From the NCBI GenBank assembly GCA_915063485.1, contig CAJZDJ010000031.1, positions 1 through 20,106 on the forward strand: DNA of 20,106 nucleotides. The letters run 5' to 3'. The notes under the pieces are model-generated. The model was not told the DNA's origin, did no database searches, and saw only the letters and a program-made list of their open reading frames with translations. A program made the translations under genes and the position numbers. This stretch comes from an uncultured Actinomyces sp. Its GTDB lineage: Bacteria; Actinomycetota; Actinomycetes; Actinomycetales; Actinomycetaceae. Shown here piece after piece: positions 1-7,600 of this stretch. Position 1 is the stretch's first letter. Each line of letters starts with the position of its first letter.

Positions 1-253
1 CTAATTTCGGCATTGTGACGCAGTGGAAGTGGTACTTTTCAGCGGCTCGTTTAGCGGCTTCAGGGTCCACAGGCCCGGCCGGCTCGGCCACAGACGAAAA
101 ACCACCAGGAGTAGAGCCGTTCTCACGTCCATGAATTACCCAGCCACTTCCATCTCTATCGTCCCAATAATTCACATTTGCAGCAGCTGTGCTACCGATA
201 ACCACAAGAATGGGTGTCAACAGTATGCTGCAGTAACTAATTAAACGGTTCAT
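1..253 (-). CDS. Secreted PKD-domain protein, unit C, 5' part only (cut by window edge)
   Basis: Reading from the ATG at 253, the product begins with a hydrophobic signal peptide (MNRLISYCSILLTPILVVIG, then STAAA) and a short variable mature N-terminus. It then enters the shared segment with VAEPAGPVDPEAAKRAAEK and the conserved HFHCVTMPKL at the window edge. The remaining portion, including the PKD domain seen in units A and B, lies before position 1. The ATG overlaps the last 17 bases of the upstream lipoprotein gene, and an AGG lies about 7 bases before the ATG inside that gene, so translation is probably coupled. The variable N-terminus (HGRENGSTPGGFSSVAEP) resembles unit A more than unit B. 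The frame and homology are clear; the function is unknown. Confidence 0.85.
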   Translation of the reverse strand, partial: MNRLISYCSILLTPILVVIGSTAAANVNYWDDRDGSGWVIHGRENGSTPGGFSSVAEPAGPVDPEAAKRAAEKYHFHCVTMPKL

Positions 254-935
254 CTTTGTGCCTAACTACTGTCCACTGCCCATCTACATAACGGAGTTCA
301 ACAGCAGCCCATCGATATCCACTGTCAAAATGTTTCACTGTGCCGTCTTCGTGGTATTGATTGAAAGCGTCGTATTCGTAGTTAACCTGAATCACCATTG
401 AGTTTGGGAAATCATCACGTCTGAAAGCTTTAATGAACCGTCTTTGTACGGGGTCCATCCAGCCGCCAGCAGCATGGTTTTCTTTGGCATGTTTTACCGG
501 GTTAACGCATGTGACTGACTCGGAAGGACATAAAGCCTCATATTCAGCTGTGCGACCAGTTGTGTAGATATACCCATAAAGCTGCACCCAGTACTTAGCG
601 GTGGCTATGGCGCCGTCGTCGCTGTTGACCGTGATCAGCTCTGGTTTGGGTGGCGGCGGTGTGGCTAGAGCCCGTTTCTTTGAAGCCTCTAGTTCTGGAG
701 TCATAGTGATGGTTGGGCTAGCGGTTGCTGTGGGCGCGCCAGTTAAAGTAGCTGTACCAGTAGCCTTGGCTGTTGCGGTTGATGTCTTAGCTTGCGTGCT
801 AGCGACGGCGGCCTTACTGTCAGCATTTGTAGCGCCTTGCTCCTGGCTCCCACTACACCCGGTCAGCCCTGAACAAGCCAGTAGAGTTAAAGCTAACGCC
901 GCTTGAAGGTGGCGTTTAGTTGGTGGTTTCCTCAT
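237..935 (-). CDS. DUF6318-like lipoprotein, unit C
   Basis: A 232-residue exported lipoprotein. The sequence shows a basic N-terminus, a hydrophobic core and a lipobox LTGC with the lipidated Cys at residue 27. An Ala/Thr-rich flexible linker (about 30-95) and a proline stretch follow, and a globular domain starts near PELITVNSDDG. That domain carries aromatic residues and a C136-x6-C143 pair that could form a disulfide, GGW, and a C-terminal WTVVRHKDE. The layout matches actinobacterial DUF6318 lipoproteins, a family name given from memory; no function is established. It should be anchored on the outer face of the cytoplasmic membrane. Upstream is GGGGAA, 6 bases before the ATG. The downstream PKD gene overlaps its end by 17 bases. 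Residues 1 to about 100 are essentially identical to unit B; the rest is diverged. Confidence 0.85.
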   Translation of the reverse strand: MRKPPTKRHLQAALALTLLACSGLTGCSGSQEQGATNADSKAAVASTQAKTSTATAKATGTATLTGAPTATASPTITMTPELEASKKRALATPPPPKPELITVNSDDGAIATAKYWVQLYGYIYTTGRTAEYEALCPSESVTCVNPVKHAKENHAAGGWMDPVQRRFIKAFRRDDFPNSMVIQVNYEYDAFNQYHEDGTVKHFDSGYRWAAVELRYVDGQWTVVRHKDEPFN

Positions 936-1055
936 TGTGTTTCCCCATGATTCATCTACATTGATTCATCTAATTACGAGTTGCAACAAGCCGTTGCCGA
1001 AAAATTTAAAGTAGTGCCGTAAGAAGCTCTCTATAGAGCGGCGACTCAAAGTCTC
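936..1055 (-). promoter_or_regulatory. Intergenic leader between units B and C, probable promoter
   Basis: This 120-base gap separates the PKD gene of unit B from the lipoprotein of unit C and is base-for-base identical to 2527-2646. On the minus strand it holds a short hairpin (GCTCT-CTAT-AGAGC type, around 1026-1039), an AT-rich stretch, and two direct copies of TAGATGAATCA just before the ribosome binding site. No convincing -35/-10 pair could be fixed, so the promoter is inferred from position and conservation only. Confidence 0.35.
948..972 (-). repeat. Direct repeat TAGATGAATCA x2 (period 14)
   Basis: Read on the minus strand, two exact 11-base copies, TAGATGAATCA, are separated by 3 bases and end about 12 bases before the lipoprotein start codon. 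The same pair occurs at 2539-2563; unit A has only a degenerate version near 4113-4130. It could be an operator close to the translation start, or a translational control site. The identity between units B and C reflects the duplication and is not independent support. Confidence 0.4.
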
Positions 1056-1844
1056 TTATGGTGTGGTGCCGTAAGAGTCAGCGATGTATAGGTTGAACGG
1101 GCTTGAGGTTTCAGTGGTGGTTACTGTGCCGTTGACTTGGTGCCATTGGGTTTGGCCGGCTATACGCCACCTAGCCGACCAGGAAGTACGCAACCTAATC
1201 ACATACCCGTTGCCGGTTACCTCATAGGCGTGGCTGACAGTGTAGTTAGGGTACGGCGTGCCCGGATCAGTAGTTTCAAAAGACTGGCCGTCTCCCCAAT
1301 CCCAGTTAAAAGACACAGGCGTAGCCTCAACCTCAATGGGTGTTCCCAACAAAGTTATGTTGAAGGTTTGTTTGTTGGGGCTAGTCCATACCATCATGGG
1401 TTGCTTGAAAATAACGAAAACCTCGCCACTGGGGTAGCGGTTTATACCTGATCCGTGCGGGATCAGTCGGGCGACCTGTTCGTTACTGACCGTGGTAGGC
1501 CCAGCAGCCAAAGGTGCACCAGTGTTGGCTTGGGCAGTGCATTCTTGGGGGGTGACTATCTCGGTTTTATCAAAGAAGGCAACTAATTTCGGCATTGTGA
1601 CGCAGTGGAAGTGGTACTTTTCAGCAGCTCGTTTAGCGGCTTCAGGGTCTACCGGCCCGGCCGGCTCGGCCACCGCAGAAAAACCACCAGACCTGGTCGT
1701 GTTATTTTGACTGTGAACATCCCAGGAGGCACCATCTTCTCCGCCAGAAACATTACTTTTTGCTTGACAGCTAGTAGAAAAATTAAAAGGTAATGTGAAT
1801 AATGCAGTGATAGTTGCGATAGCTATCTTATTCCGAAGTCTCAT
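1056..1844 (-). CDS. Secreted PKD-domain protein, unit B
   Basis: 262 residues. A signal peptide is visible (basic MRLRNK, hydrophobic core, possible cleavage after CQA near residue 28), so the protein should be secreted or surface-associated. A variable N-terminus to about residue 57 is followed by a conserved body with Cys81 and Cys102, a likely disulfide. A PKD-type beta-sandwich follows, with the hallmark WDWGDG at 181-186 and the downstream SHAYEV. PKD folds usually mediate extracellular protein-protein or carbohydrate contacts; the ligand here is unknown. The ATG lies inside the end of the lipoprotein gene (17-base overlap), with AGG about 7 bases upstream, so the two are probably co-translated and may act together at the cell surface. 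The body is identical to unit A, while the first 55 residues differ. Confidence 0.88.
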   Translation of the reverse strand: MRLRNKIAIATITALFTLPFNFSTSCQAKSNVSGGEDGASWDVHSQNNTTRSGGFSAVAEPAGPVDPEAAKRAAEKYHFHCVTMPKLVAFFDKTEIVTPQECTAQANTGAPLAAGPTTVSNEQVARLIPHGSGINRYPSGEVFVIFKQPMMVWTSPNKQTFNITLLGTPIEVEATPVSFNWDWGDGQSFETTDPGTPYPNYTVSHAYEVTGNGYVIRLRTSWSARWRIAGQTQWHQVNGTVTTTETSSPFNLYIADSYGTTP

Positions 1845-2526
1845 CTTTGTGCCTTACTATTGTCCATTGTCCATTAACATAGTTAAGTTCCAACACTGCC
1901 CAACGAGATTCTTTTTTAAACTCAATAATTTCTCCGTCTCCGTGATACTGGGTAAATGAGTCTCTGTCATAATTAACCTGAATAACTACCGTGTCTGGAA
2001 AATCAGTTCTTCTAAAGCCGTCAGTAAACTTAACTGTTACAGGTTCCACCCATCCTCCTTCGGAGTGGTTCTCTGTAGCATGCTTTACAGGGTTTACTGC
2101 TGTAGCGCTATTGCCAGGGCAGAGTGCTTTGTAATCATCTGTTTTGCCGGTGGTGTAGATGTAGTAGTAGAGCTGCACCCAGTACTTAGCGGTAGCGATC
2201 GAGCCGTCGTCGCTGTTGACCGTGATCAGCTCGGGTTTGGGTGGCGGCGGTGTGGCTAGAGCCCGTTTCTTTGAAGCCTCTAGTTCTGGAGTCATAGTGA
2301 TGGTTGGGCTAGCGGTTGCTGTGGGCGCGCCAGTTAAAGTAGCTGTACCAGTAGCCTTGGCTGTTGCGGTTGATGTCTTAGCTTGCGTGCTAGCGACGGC
2401 GGCCTTACTGTCAGCATTTGTAGCGCCTTGCTCCTGGCTCCCACTACACCCGGTCAGCCCTGAACAAGCCAGTAGAGTTAAAGCTAACGCCGCTTGAAGG
2501 TGGCGTTTAGTTGGTGGTTTCCTCAT
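1828..2526 (-). CDS. DUF6318-like lipoprotein, unit B
   Basis: 232 residues with the same layout as its neighbour at 237-935: lipobox LTGC with Cys27, an Ala/Thr-rich linker, then a globular domain from PELITVNSDDG to the C-terminal WTIVRHKDE. Its N-terminal hundred residues match unit C, but the C-terminal domain is diverged, for example EFKKESRW against HFDSGYRW. It keeps Cys136 but has Ala at 143, so the C-x6-C pair of units A and C is broken. Ribosome binding site GGGGAA precedes the ATG. The stop codon is overlapped by the ATG of the PKD gene. The DUF6318 assignment is by remembered family features; the biochemical role is unknown. Confidence 0.85.
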   Translation of the reverse strand: MRKPPTKRHLQAALALTLLACSGLTGCSGSQEQGATNADSKAAVASTQAKTSTATAKATGTATLTGAPTATASPTITMTPELEASKKRALATPPPPKPELITVNSDDGSIATAKYWVQLYYYIYTTGKTDDYKALCPGNSATAVNPVKHATENHSEGGWVEPVTVKFTDGFRRTDFPDTVVIQVNYDRDSFTQYHGDGEIIEFKKESRWAVLELNYVNGQWTIVRHKDETSE

Positions 2527-3216
2527 TGTGTTTCCCCATGATTCATCTACATTGATTCATCTAATTACGAGTTGCAACAAGCCGTTGCCGAAAAATTTAA
2601 AGTAGTGCCGTAAGAAGCTCTCTATAGAGCGGCGACTCAAAGTCTCTTATGGTGTGGTGCCGTAAGAGTCAGCGATGTATAGGTTGAACGGGCTTGAGGT
2701 TTCAGTGGTGGTTACTGTGCCGTTGACTTGGTGCCATTGGGTTTGGCCGGCTATACGCCACCTAGCCGACCAGGAAGTACGCAACCTAATCACATACCCG
2801 TTGCCGGTTACCTCATAGGCGTGGCTGACAGTGTAGTTAGGGTACGGCGTGCCCGGATCAGTAGTTTCAAAAGACTGGCCGTCTCCCCAATCCCAGTTAA
2901 AAGACACAGGCGTAGCCTCAACCTCAATGGGTGTTCCCAACAAAGTTATGTTGAAGGTTTGTTTGTTGGGGCTAGTCCATACCATCATGGGTTGCTTGAA
3001 AATAACGAAAACCTCGCCACTGGGGTAGCGGTTTATACCTGATCCGTGCGGGATCAGTCGGGCGACCTGTTCGTTACTGACCGTGGTAGGCCCAGCAGCC
3101 AAAGGTGCACCAGTGTTGGCTTGGGCAGTGCATTCTTGGGGGGTGACTATCTCGGTTTTATCAAAGAAGGCAACTAATTTCGGCATTGTGACGCAGTGGA
3201 AGTGGTACTTTTCAGC
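2234..3216. repeat. 983-base tandem duplicated block, copy 2
   Basis: The partner of 643-1625, offset by exactly 1591 bases. It covers the shared PKD body of unit A, the leader, and the N-terminal part of the unit B lipoprotein gene. Complete identity, including third codon positions and non-coding DNA, implies a recent duplication or ongoing gene conversion. Confidence 0.9.
2527..2646 (-). promoter_or_regulatory. Intergenic leader between units A and B, probable promoter
   Basis: Identical to 936-1055, including the direct repeat TAGATGAATCA (2539-2549 and 2553-2563) and the small hairpin near 2617-2630. It separates the stop of the unit A PKD gene from the unit B lipoprotein. Each unit therefore carries its own leader, which suggests independent or repeated promoter use; no clear promoter hexamers were recognised. 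Confidence 0.35.
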
Positions 3217-3408
3217 GGCTCGTTTAGCTGCTTCAGGGTCCACAGGCCCGGCCGGCTCAGCCACAGACGAAAAACCACCAGGAGCAGTGCCGTTCTCGCT
3301 TCCATGAATAATCCAGCCTTGATCATTATTAGTAACATCTGTAGAGGCAAAAGTCGCTGGAATGCAGAGCGCAGTAGTTAAGCATCCCGTAATTGTTGCT
3401 GTAGTCAG
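2647..3408 (-). CDS. Secreted PKD-domain protein, unit A; canonical start codon lost
   Basis: The frame stays open from about 3436 down to the stop at 2647 and includes a recognisable signal peptide (TATITGCLTTALCIPATFAS) and a mature N-terminus close to unit C (GWIIHGSENGTAPGGFSS). The conserved body with the WDWGDG PKD motif matches unit B. However, the bases that form the ATG in units B and C read ACA here, and no ATG, GTG or TTG occurs in frame before GTG at 3264, which would remove the signal peptide. The feature end is set at a possible CTG start (3408-3406), chosen only because it preserves the signal peptide. It may be a non-canonical start, a product made from 3264 that stays in the cytoplasm, or a silenced copy. 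Confidence 0.6.
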   Translation of the reverse strand: MTTATITGCLTTALCIPATFASTDVTNNDQGWIIHGSENGTAPGGFSSVAEPAGPVDPEAAKRAAEKYHFHCVTMPKLVAFFDKTEIVTPQECTAQANTGAPLAAGPTTVSNEQVARLIPHGSGINRYPSGEVFVIFKQPMMVWTSPNKQTFNITLLGTPIEVEATPVSFNWDWGDGQSFETTDPGTPYPNYTVSHAYEVTGNGYVIRLRTSWSARWRIAGQTQWHQVNGTVTTTETSSPFNLYIADSYGTTP

Positions 3409-3412
3409 TAAC

Positions 3413-4102
3413 CTACTTAAATTTTTTGTTTTTCTGCCTAACTACGATCCAGTGGTTATTTTGATAGCTAAGTTCTACTGCAGCCCAACATTTTGCGCCG
3501 GCGTAGAGTTTTGAAGAAGCGTCCCCATAGTATTGATAGAAATCCTCTTGTTCGTAATCGATTTCAATAATCATTGAGTTAGGAAAATCGTTTCTACGAT
3601 AAGCTTTAAGCACTCTAATATTTACTGGGCTCACCCAGCCGCCCTCAGAGTGATTTTCTATGGTTGTTTTGATTACTCCGGCGCATCCGTCATTACTGCC
3701 TGGGCATAGTTCTTTGTATTGGCTGGTGTTGCCGCTGATGTAGGTGTAGTAATATAGCTGTAGCCAGTATTTTGCGGTGGCTATCGCGCCATCTTCACTG
3801 TTGATAGTGATTAGTTCAGGTTTGACTGGAGGTTGGCTGTCGCGTGCTTGTTTCCTGGCGGCCTCAAGTTCTGGTGACAAGGTTGCGGTCGGAGTGGTGG
3901 TGGGTGTACCAGTGGCCTTGCTGCTGGCTTTGGGTGTGACTGTAGCTGCTTTGGTGTGTGCAGTGGCGACGGCGGCCTTACTGCCGGCACTGCTTGAACC
4001 GCCCTGCTCTTGGCTCCCACTGCACCCGGTCAGCCCTGAACAAGCCAGCAGGGTTAAAGCCAACGCCGCTTGAAGGTGGCGTTTAGTTACTAGGGCCCCC
4101 AT
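3413..4102 (-). CDS. DUF6318-like lipoprotein, unit A (first of the array)
   Basis: 229 residues. Lipobox LTGC with Cys27 follows KRHLQAALALTLLACSG, which is shared with units B and C. The Ser/Ala/Thr linker (about 30-90) is clearly diverged. The globular domain starts at PELITINSEDG and contains Cys133-x6-Cys140, GGW and a basic C-terminus (QKNKKFK). It is the most diverged of the three lipoproteins, so it is not part of the recent B/C duplication. A GGGGGA ribosome binding site sits just before the ATG. As the first gene of the array on the minus strand, it is presumably driven by the promoter region upstream of 4102. Function unknown; membrane-anchored surface location inferred. Confidence 0.85.
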   Translation of the reverse strand: MGALVTKRHLQAALALTLLACSGLTGCSGSQEQGGSSSAGSKAAVATAHTKAATVTPKASSKATGTPTTTPTATLSPELEAARKQARDSQPPVKPELITINSEDGAIATAKYWLQLYYYTYISGNTSQYKELCPGSNDGCAGVIKTTIENHSEGGWVSPVNIRVLKAYRRNDFPNSMIIEIDYEQEDFYQYYGDASSKLYAGAKCWAAVELSYQNNHWIVVRQKNKKFK

Positions 4103-4164
4103 TGTGTTCCCCCATGGTTTATCTGCACTGATGAAGATTTAAGAGAGTGTTGGGGAAGTATTAC

Positions 4165-4204
4165 AAAGCATGGTACATAACACCCCATGCTTTTGGAGTG
4201 TTAT
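4165..4204. promoter_or_regulatory. Two overlapping, mutually exclusive inverted repeats
   Basis: A perfect 9-base pair, AAAGCATGG (4165-4173) with CCATGCTTT (4185-4193), overlaps a second pair, ATAACACCCC (4177-4186) with GGAGTGTTAT (4195-4204, one mismatch). As RNA only one of the two hairpins could form at a time; as DNA they could be overlapping operators. They lie about 65-100 bases upstream of the first lipoprotein gene and next to both candidate -10 boxes. Confidence 0.45.
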
Positions 4205-4239
4205 ACACTGTGTTTAGTAATGCATAACATTCTAGGTCT

Positions 4240-4275
4240 GCAGGTTAGATCTCGCAGGTAAATCAAAAAACCTGC
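4240..4275. repeat. GCAGGT direct repeat with inverted copy ACCTGC
   Basis: GCAGGT occurs at 4240-4245 and 4254-4259, and its reverse complement at 4270-4275. The last two form a 6-base stem with a 10-base A-rich loop. On the minus strand the loop reads T-rich. It may be an operator upstream of the lipoprotein array; short enough to be chance. Confidence 0.25.
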
Positions 4276-4532
4276 ACTAATGTGTCTTGTATCACCTCTA
4301 AAACTGAGAAAAATTGCCAACACCCCCTTGTGGATCCTTCGCCAGTCTATTGCACGGTATTATAGTAGTCAGGCTTGTTGTCAGCCCTCACAGAACCTTC
4401 AGCGTTCCCGTCAACCAAGGCTTCTGTATCCTTGTCAGCCAGTCCCTTCTACTTAGCTTTTCTGGCCTGACTCTAATACTTGATTTAGAGGGTTAATTGG
4501 TTAGAGGTCCGCTCGGCAACAACGTTAACGCG

Positions 4533-4561
4533 ACTCCTTTGGTGGAGTGGCCCCTTTGGGG
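4533..4561. promoter_or_regulatory. Two back-to-back hairpins upstream of the helicase gene
   Basis: ACTCC (4533-4537) pairs with GGAGT (4544-4548), and CCCC (4551-4554) pairs with GGGG (4558-4561) across TTT. The second can be extended by AGT/ACT with a small bulge. They precede the tentative promoter of the helicase and may insulate it or bind a regulator. Confidence 0.3.
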
Positions 4562-4574
4562 ACTGAGTAGACTG

Positions 4575-4604
4575 TTGAATACCTGCTAACTGTCTCCATA
4601 AAAC
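4575..4604 (+). promoter_or_regulatory. Weak candidate promoter for the helicase gene
   Basis: TTGAAT (4575-4580), an 18-base spacer, and TAAAAC (4599-4604) would place the start of transcription near 4611, leaving an 85-90 base leader. The leader contains the CCCC-TAAC-GGGG hairpin (4637-4648). Each hexamer matches the sigma-70 consensus at four of six positions, so this is only a suggestion. Confidence 0.25.
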
Positions 4605-4697
4605 TGTGATCTTAGAAGTAGAAGAAAACGCAAAAGCCCCTAACGGGGATAGGTAAGATGGGAGGAGCTTATCAACACTGCTTACGTTGAGGTTTAA

Positions 4698-7600
4698 ATG
4701 GAGCACTATCAACAGGTTGAAGTGCACTGTGGTCCACTTGTTGTCACCTTGCACTACATGCCGGCAACTAGTCGAGTAATGTCTAGGGCTGACCTAGGAC
4801 TGGTTGCAAGTGTGGAACTAAGTGAAGCTGATGGTAGTGAAATAGATGCATTAGATGCTAAAGTATCAGTTTGTGCTAAGTTTCAAGGTAAGCAGTTATT
4901 TACGCCAATTGTTATAACGAAAAAGGTCTCTGAACGTGCTCAGCAATGGGATTTACGTTCTAAATCCCATGTAAATCCTGATGCTTTAGACGTGCTACCT
5001 GAGCAGCGTGAAGGTGCCTTGGTAGTTACCGTTGAATCCTTGGGTAGGAGTGTTAGCGAAGAGTTCCCGCTTAAAATCCTGGCCAACACAGAGTTTTTGC
5101 TGCTACCTGAGCTTTGGGGCATGCTTGCTAGCTATGTGCAAACTCAAGACCCGGCTCTACAGCTATTGCGTGAACAAGTACATGAACTACTAGATACGCA
5201 ACCAGCAAGTTCAGGGCGTCAAGAGCTGAAAAATTTAGCTGAAGCCTGTTATCAAGTACTTGGCCAATTTGAATTTCAACCAGATCACAGTGCTAACTCA
5301 ACAGCAGCAACAAACATTTTGATTACTGCTGGAGAAGAAACTTGGCAAGTGCCAGTAGTGCGTCTGCGAACTTCAGGTGAGGTTTTGCGACAAGGCACGG
5401 CCACGGCCTCGGAACTAGTCCTGCTATATTCAGCTCTAGCCGCAGCTTGCCGACTAAAACCGGTATTAGTTATAGCGCGCGGTAGACTACTAGCTGCAGT
5501 AAACCTAGAACGCCCCTTAAATTCTGCAGTAGTGCAAGGCGAAATGAAGTCGCAGAATTATCTACGCGGTAAAAAATTATTGGTCTTTGATCCGGTACAG
5601 GCACTTAATCGAGTACCTTTTGAAAAAGCCGTTGCGGAGGCTGAAAAATATTTTGAGTTAGCACAGGGACTGGTAGATGTACGCTCGCAGCTTGCAAACC
5701 ATATTACAGAGTTACCTATCAATGAATCTATAGAGGGCTTCAATGCTGAGGAAATCATGGCCAGCAATTGCGCCCTACCTAACGGCGACGGCGCAGCTGA
5801 AGTAGCTCACGAGGCTGCGGTTCTGGCTGATGATAGTAGTGGAGAACTGGGGCAAATCGCTGAAAATATTGAAGTTCTAGAGCAAATTGAAGTCCTAGAG
5901 CCAAAGGTAGATAGCCCGGCTGAGCCACCTCAGCGAGTACAAGACTGGCAGCGGCGACTGCTAGATCTAAAACTAACTAACCCTTTGCTAAGCCTTAAAA
6001 CTAACGCCTATAAATTAGAGCTACGCCAAGGCATGCTAGCTGAACTAAAACAGTTAATTCTTGACGGCCATAGCCTGACATTAAAAGACATGAAAAAGAT
6101 TGACCCAATTGACCGGGCCAAAGGAATTAAGGACGCCACACAGCTAGCAGATCGTGTTCTTTATAACAAACTATCAGATCAGCGTGAGGTTCACATTGAC
6201 ACTAATCGCTCTACCTACGTTAATGGTTTAGATAAGCTAAGAAAAAAATCTCTGACACTGGCTGAAGAAACCGGTAATGCTAACCTATACTTAAGCTTAG
6301 GGGAACTAACCTACGCTAAGGCAGGTAAAACTAACAAAGCTCCACTATTTTTAGTGCCAGTTAAGCTAAGTCGATCATCTAAAATAGCTCCCTTCGAAAT
6401 CAAATGCGATGGCGAAGATGAAATAATTCCTAACTATTGCCTATCGGAATGGCTGAAAAAAGAATATGGCTTAACGTTATCTACGCTTAATGAGCTACCT
6501 GAAGGTAGTCATGATATAGACATTTTACAGATGTTTACGGCGATAAGCCGCGAGCTAGTAGATGCGCGCATTGAGGTGAAAGTGTCGCAGACTGCATACT
6601 TGTTCAATGCCAACTTCTCTACCTTTAACATGTGGAAAGATATGGGTGAATATTGGGAAAAGTTTATGGCTTCTCCAGTGTTTGCCCATATCGCCACCAG
6701 TTCTGGACGCGCTTTCCTAGACCCCAATGGGGATAGTGATATAAGCGCTCTCAAAGCCGATGAAACTGAAAATATTTTGCCAATTCCCGCCGATGGCTCA
6801 CAGCTACAAGCAGTAGTAGCCGCTACAAGCGGCCGCAGTTTTGTGCTGCAAGGCCCACCTGGAACTGGGAAAAGCCAGACCATCACTAACCTAATTGCCG
6901 CCAACCTATTGGCTGGCAAAAAGGTGCTATTTGTAGCAGAAAAACAGGCAGCGCTAGACGTTGTCAAGGTCCGTTTAGAAGATATAGGTTTAAGTAAATT
7001 CGTGCTAGATATGCACGGAACTGATAATGTTAGCAAAGCTGTACGCAATCAAATTAAAACTTCCATTGATGCTAAACACAGCTATGAGCCTGAACGCTGG
7101 CAGTTACGTAAGACGAGGCTAGTTAGGAATATAGAGGCATTACAAAAATACTCAACGGCAATCCGCACCCCAAACAAACTTAATAAATCGCTTTGGGGAG
7201 CATTAACACTAAGTGAAGATATTAAGCGTAATGATGACGTAAAATTTATCTCCCTGCCAAGCGGTTATGCCCAAAATCCAAGCCCTAGCCCGGACGAGCT
7301 TGAAGGCTTAGTAAAGGAGGTGGCTAAAAACTGGGTTGAGCCTGAGCTACTAACCAGATGGGAGGGCTTTGACCTAAGTGGCTCGCTAGATAGCCTTAAA
7401 GAAGCTGCCTTAAATCTATCCGCTGCTTGTGCCCAGCTATCAGAAACTAGCGCATTTGAGCAGCTCATTTCCGGTGACCTAAATGCAGCTAAGACAAGTG
7501 AAGACCTAGATTCATTCCTGGCTGTTAACCAAAAACAGTTACTTAGCCGCCCTCAACGCGAAGAAGTTGAAGATACGCTGGCGCTAATTAAAACAGTGGT

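Larger units (their letters stand above)
643..1625. repeat. 983-base tandem duplicated block, copy 1
   Basis: I compared this segment line by line with 2234-3216 (offset 1591) and saw no difference; the first mismatches are at 642 and 1626. It spans, on the minus strand, the shared PKD protein body of unit B, the intergenic leader and the first hundred codons of the unit C lipoprotein. A third partial copy enters the window at position 1, which aligns with 1583 and 3174. Confidence 0.9.
4103..4697. promoter_or_regulatory. 595-base divergent intergenic region, inverted-repeat rich, no confident gene
   Basis: It lies between the minus-strand array and the plus-strand helicase, so it should carry both promoters. 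From left to right it holds overlapping inverted repeats at 4165-4204, a repeated GCAGGT motif with its inverse at 4240-4275, a stretch without obvious features from about 4280 to 4520, two adjacent hairpins at 4533-4561, and a CCCC-TAAC-GGGG hairpin at 4637-4648. Possible -10 boxes for the array are TATAAC (4205-4200) and TAATAC (4163-4158), read on the minus strand, without matching -35 boxes. Confidence 0.5.

Noticed and set aside
601..906. Plus-strand frames opposite the lipoprotein linkers (also 2216-2497 and 3777-4073)
   Set aside because: They are antisense to Ala/Thr-rich linkers, giving artificial Val/Ala-rich hydrophobic proteins, and are duplicated only because the genes are.
1..4102. 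CRISPR array or transposon as the explanation of the repeats
   Set aside because: The repeat unit is about 1.6 kb with coding content, there are no spacer-sized units, no terminal inverted repeats and no transposase.
4347..4442. A 32-codon minus-strand piece (LADKDTEALVDGNAEGSVRA...) that reads protein-like
   Set aside because: It has a stop close upstream, no normal start and no recognised family. It could be a gene remnant, but the evidence is too thin to list.
4314..4496. A 60-codon plus-strand frame in the divergent intergenic region
   Set aside because: No ribosome binding site, and overlaps the protein-like piece on the other strand; composition typical of chance.
6509..7048. A 179-codon minus-strand frame inside the helicase gene
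   Set aside because: Antisense of conserved helicase sequence including Walker A.
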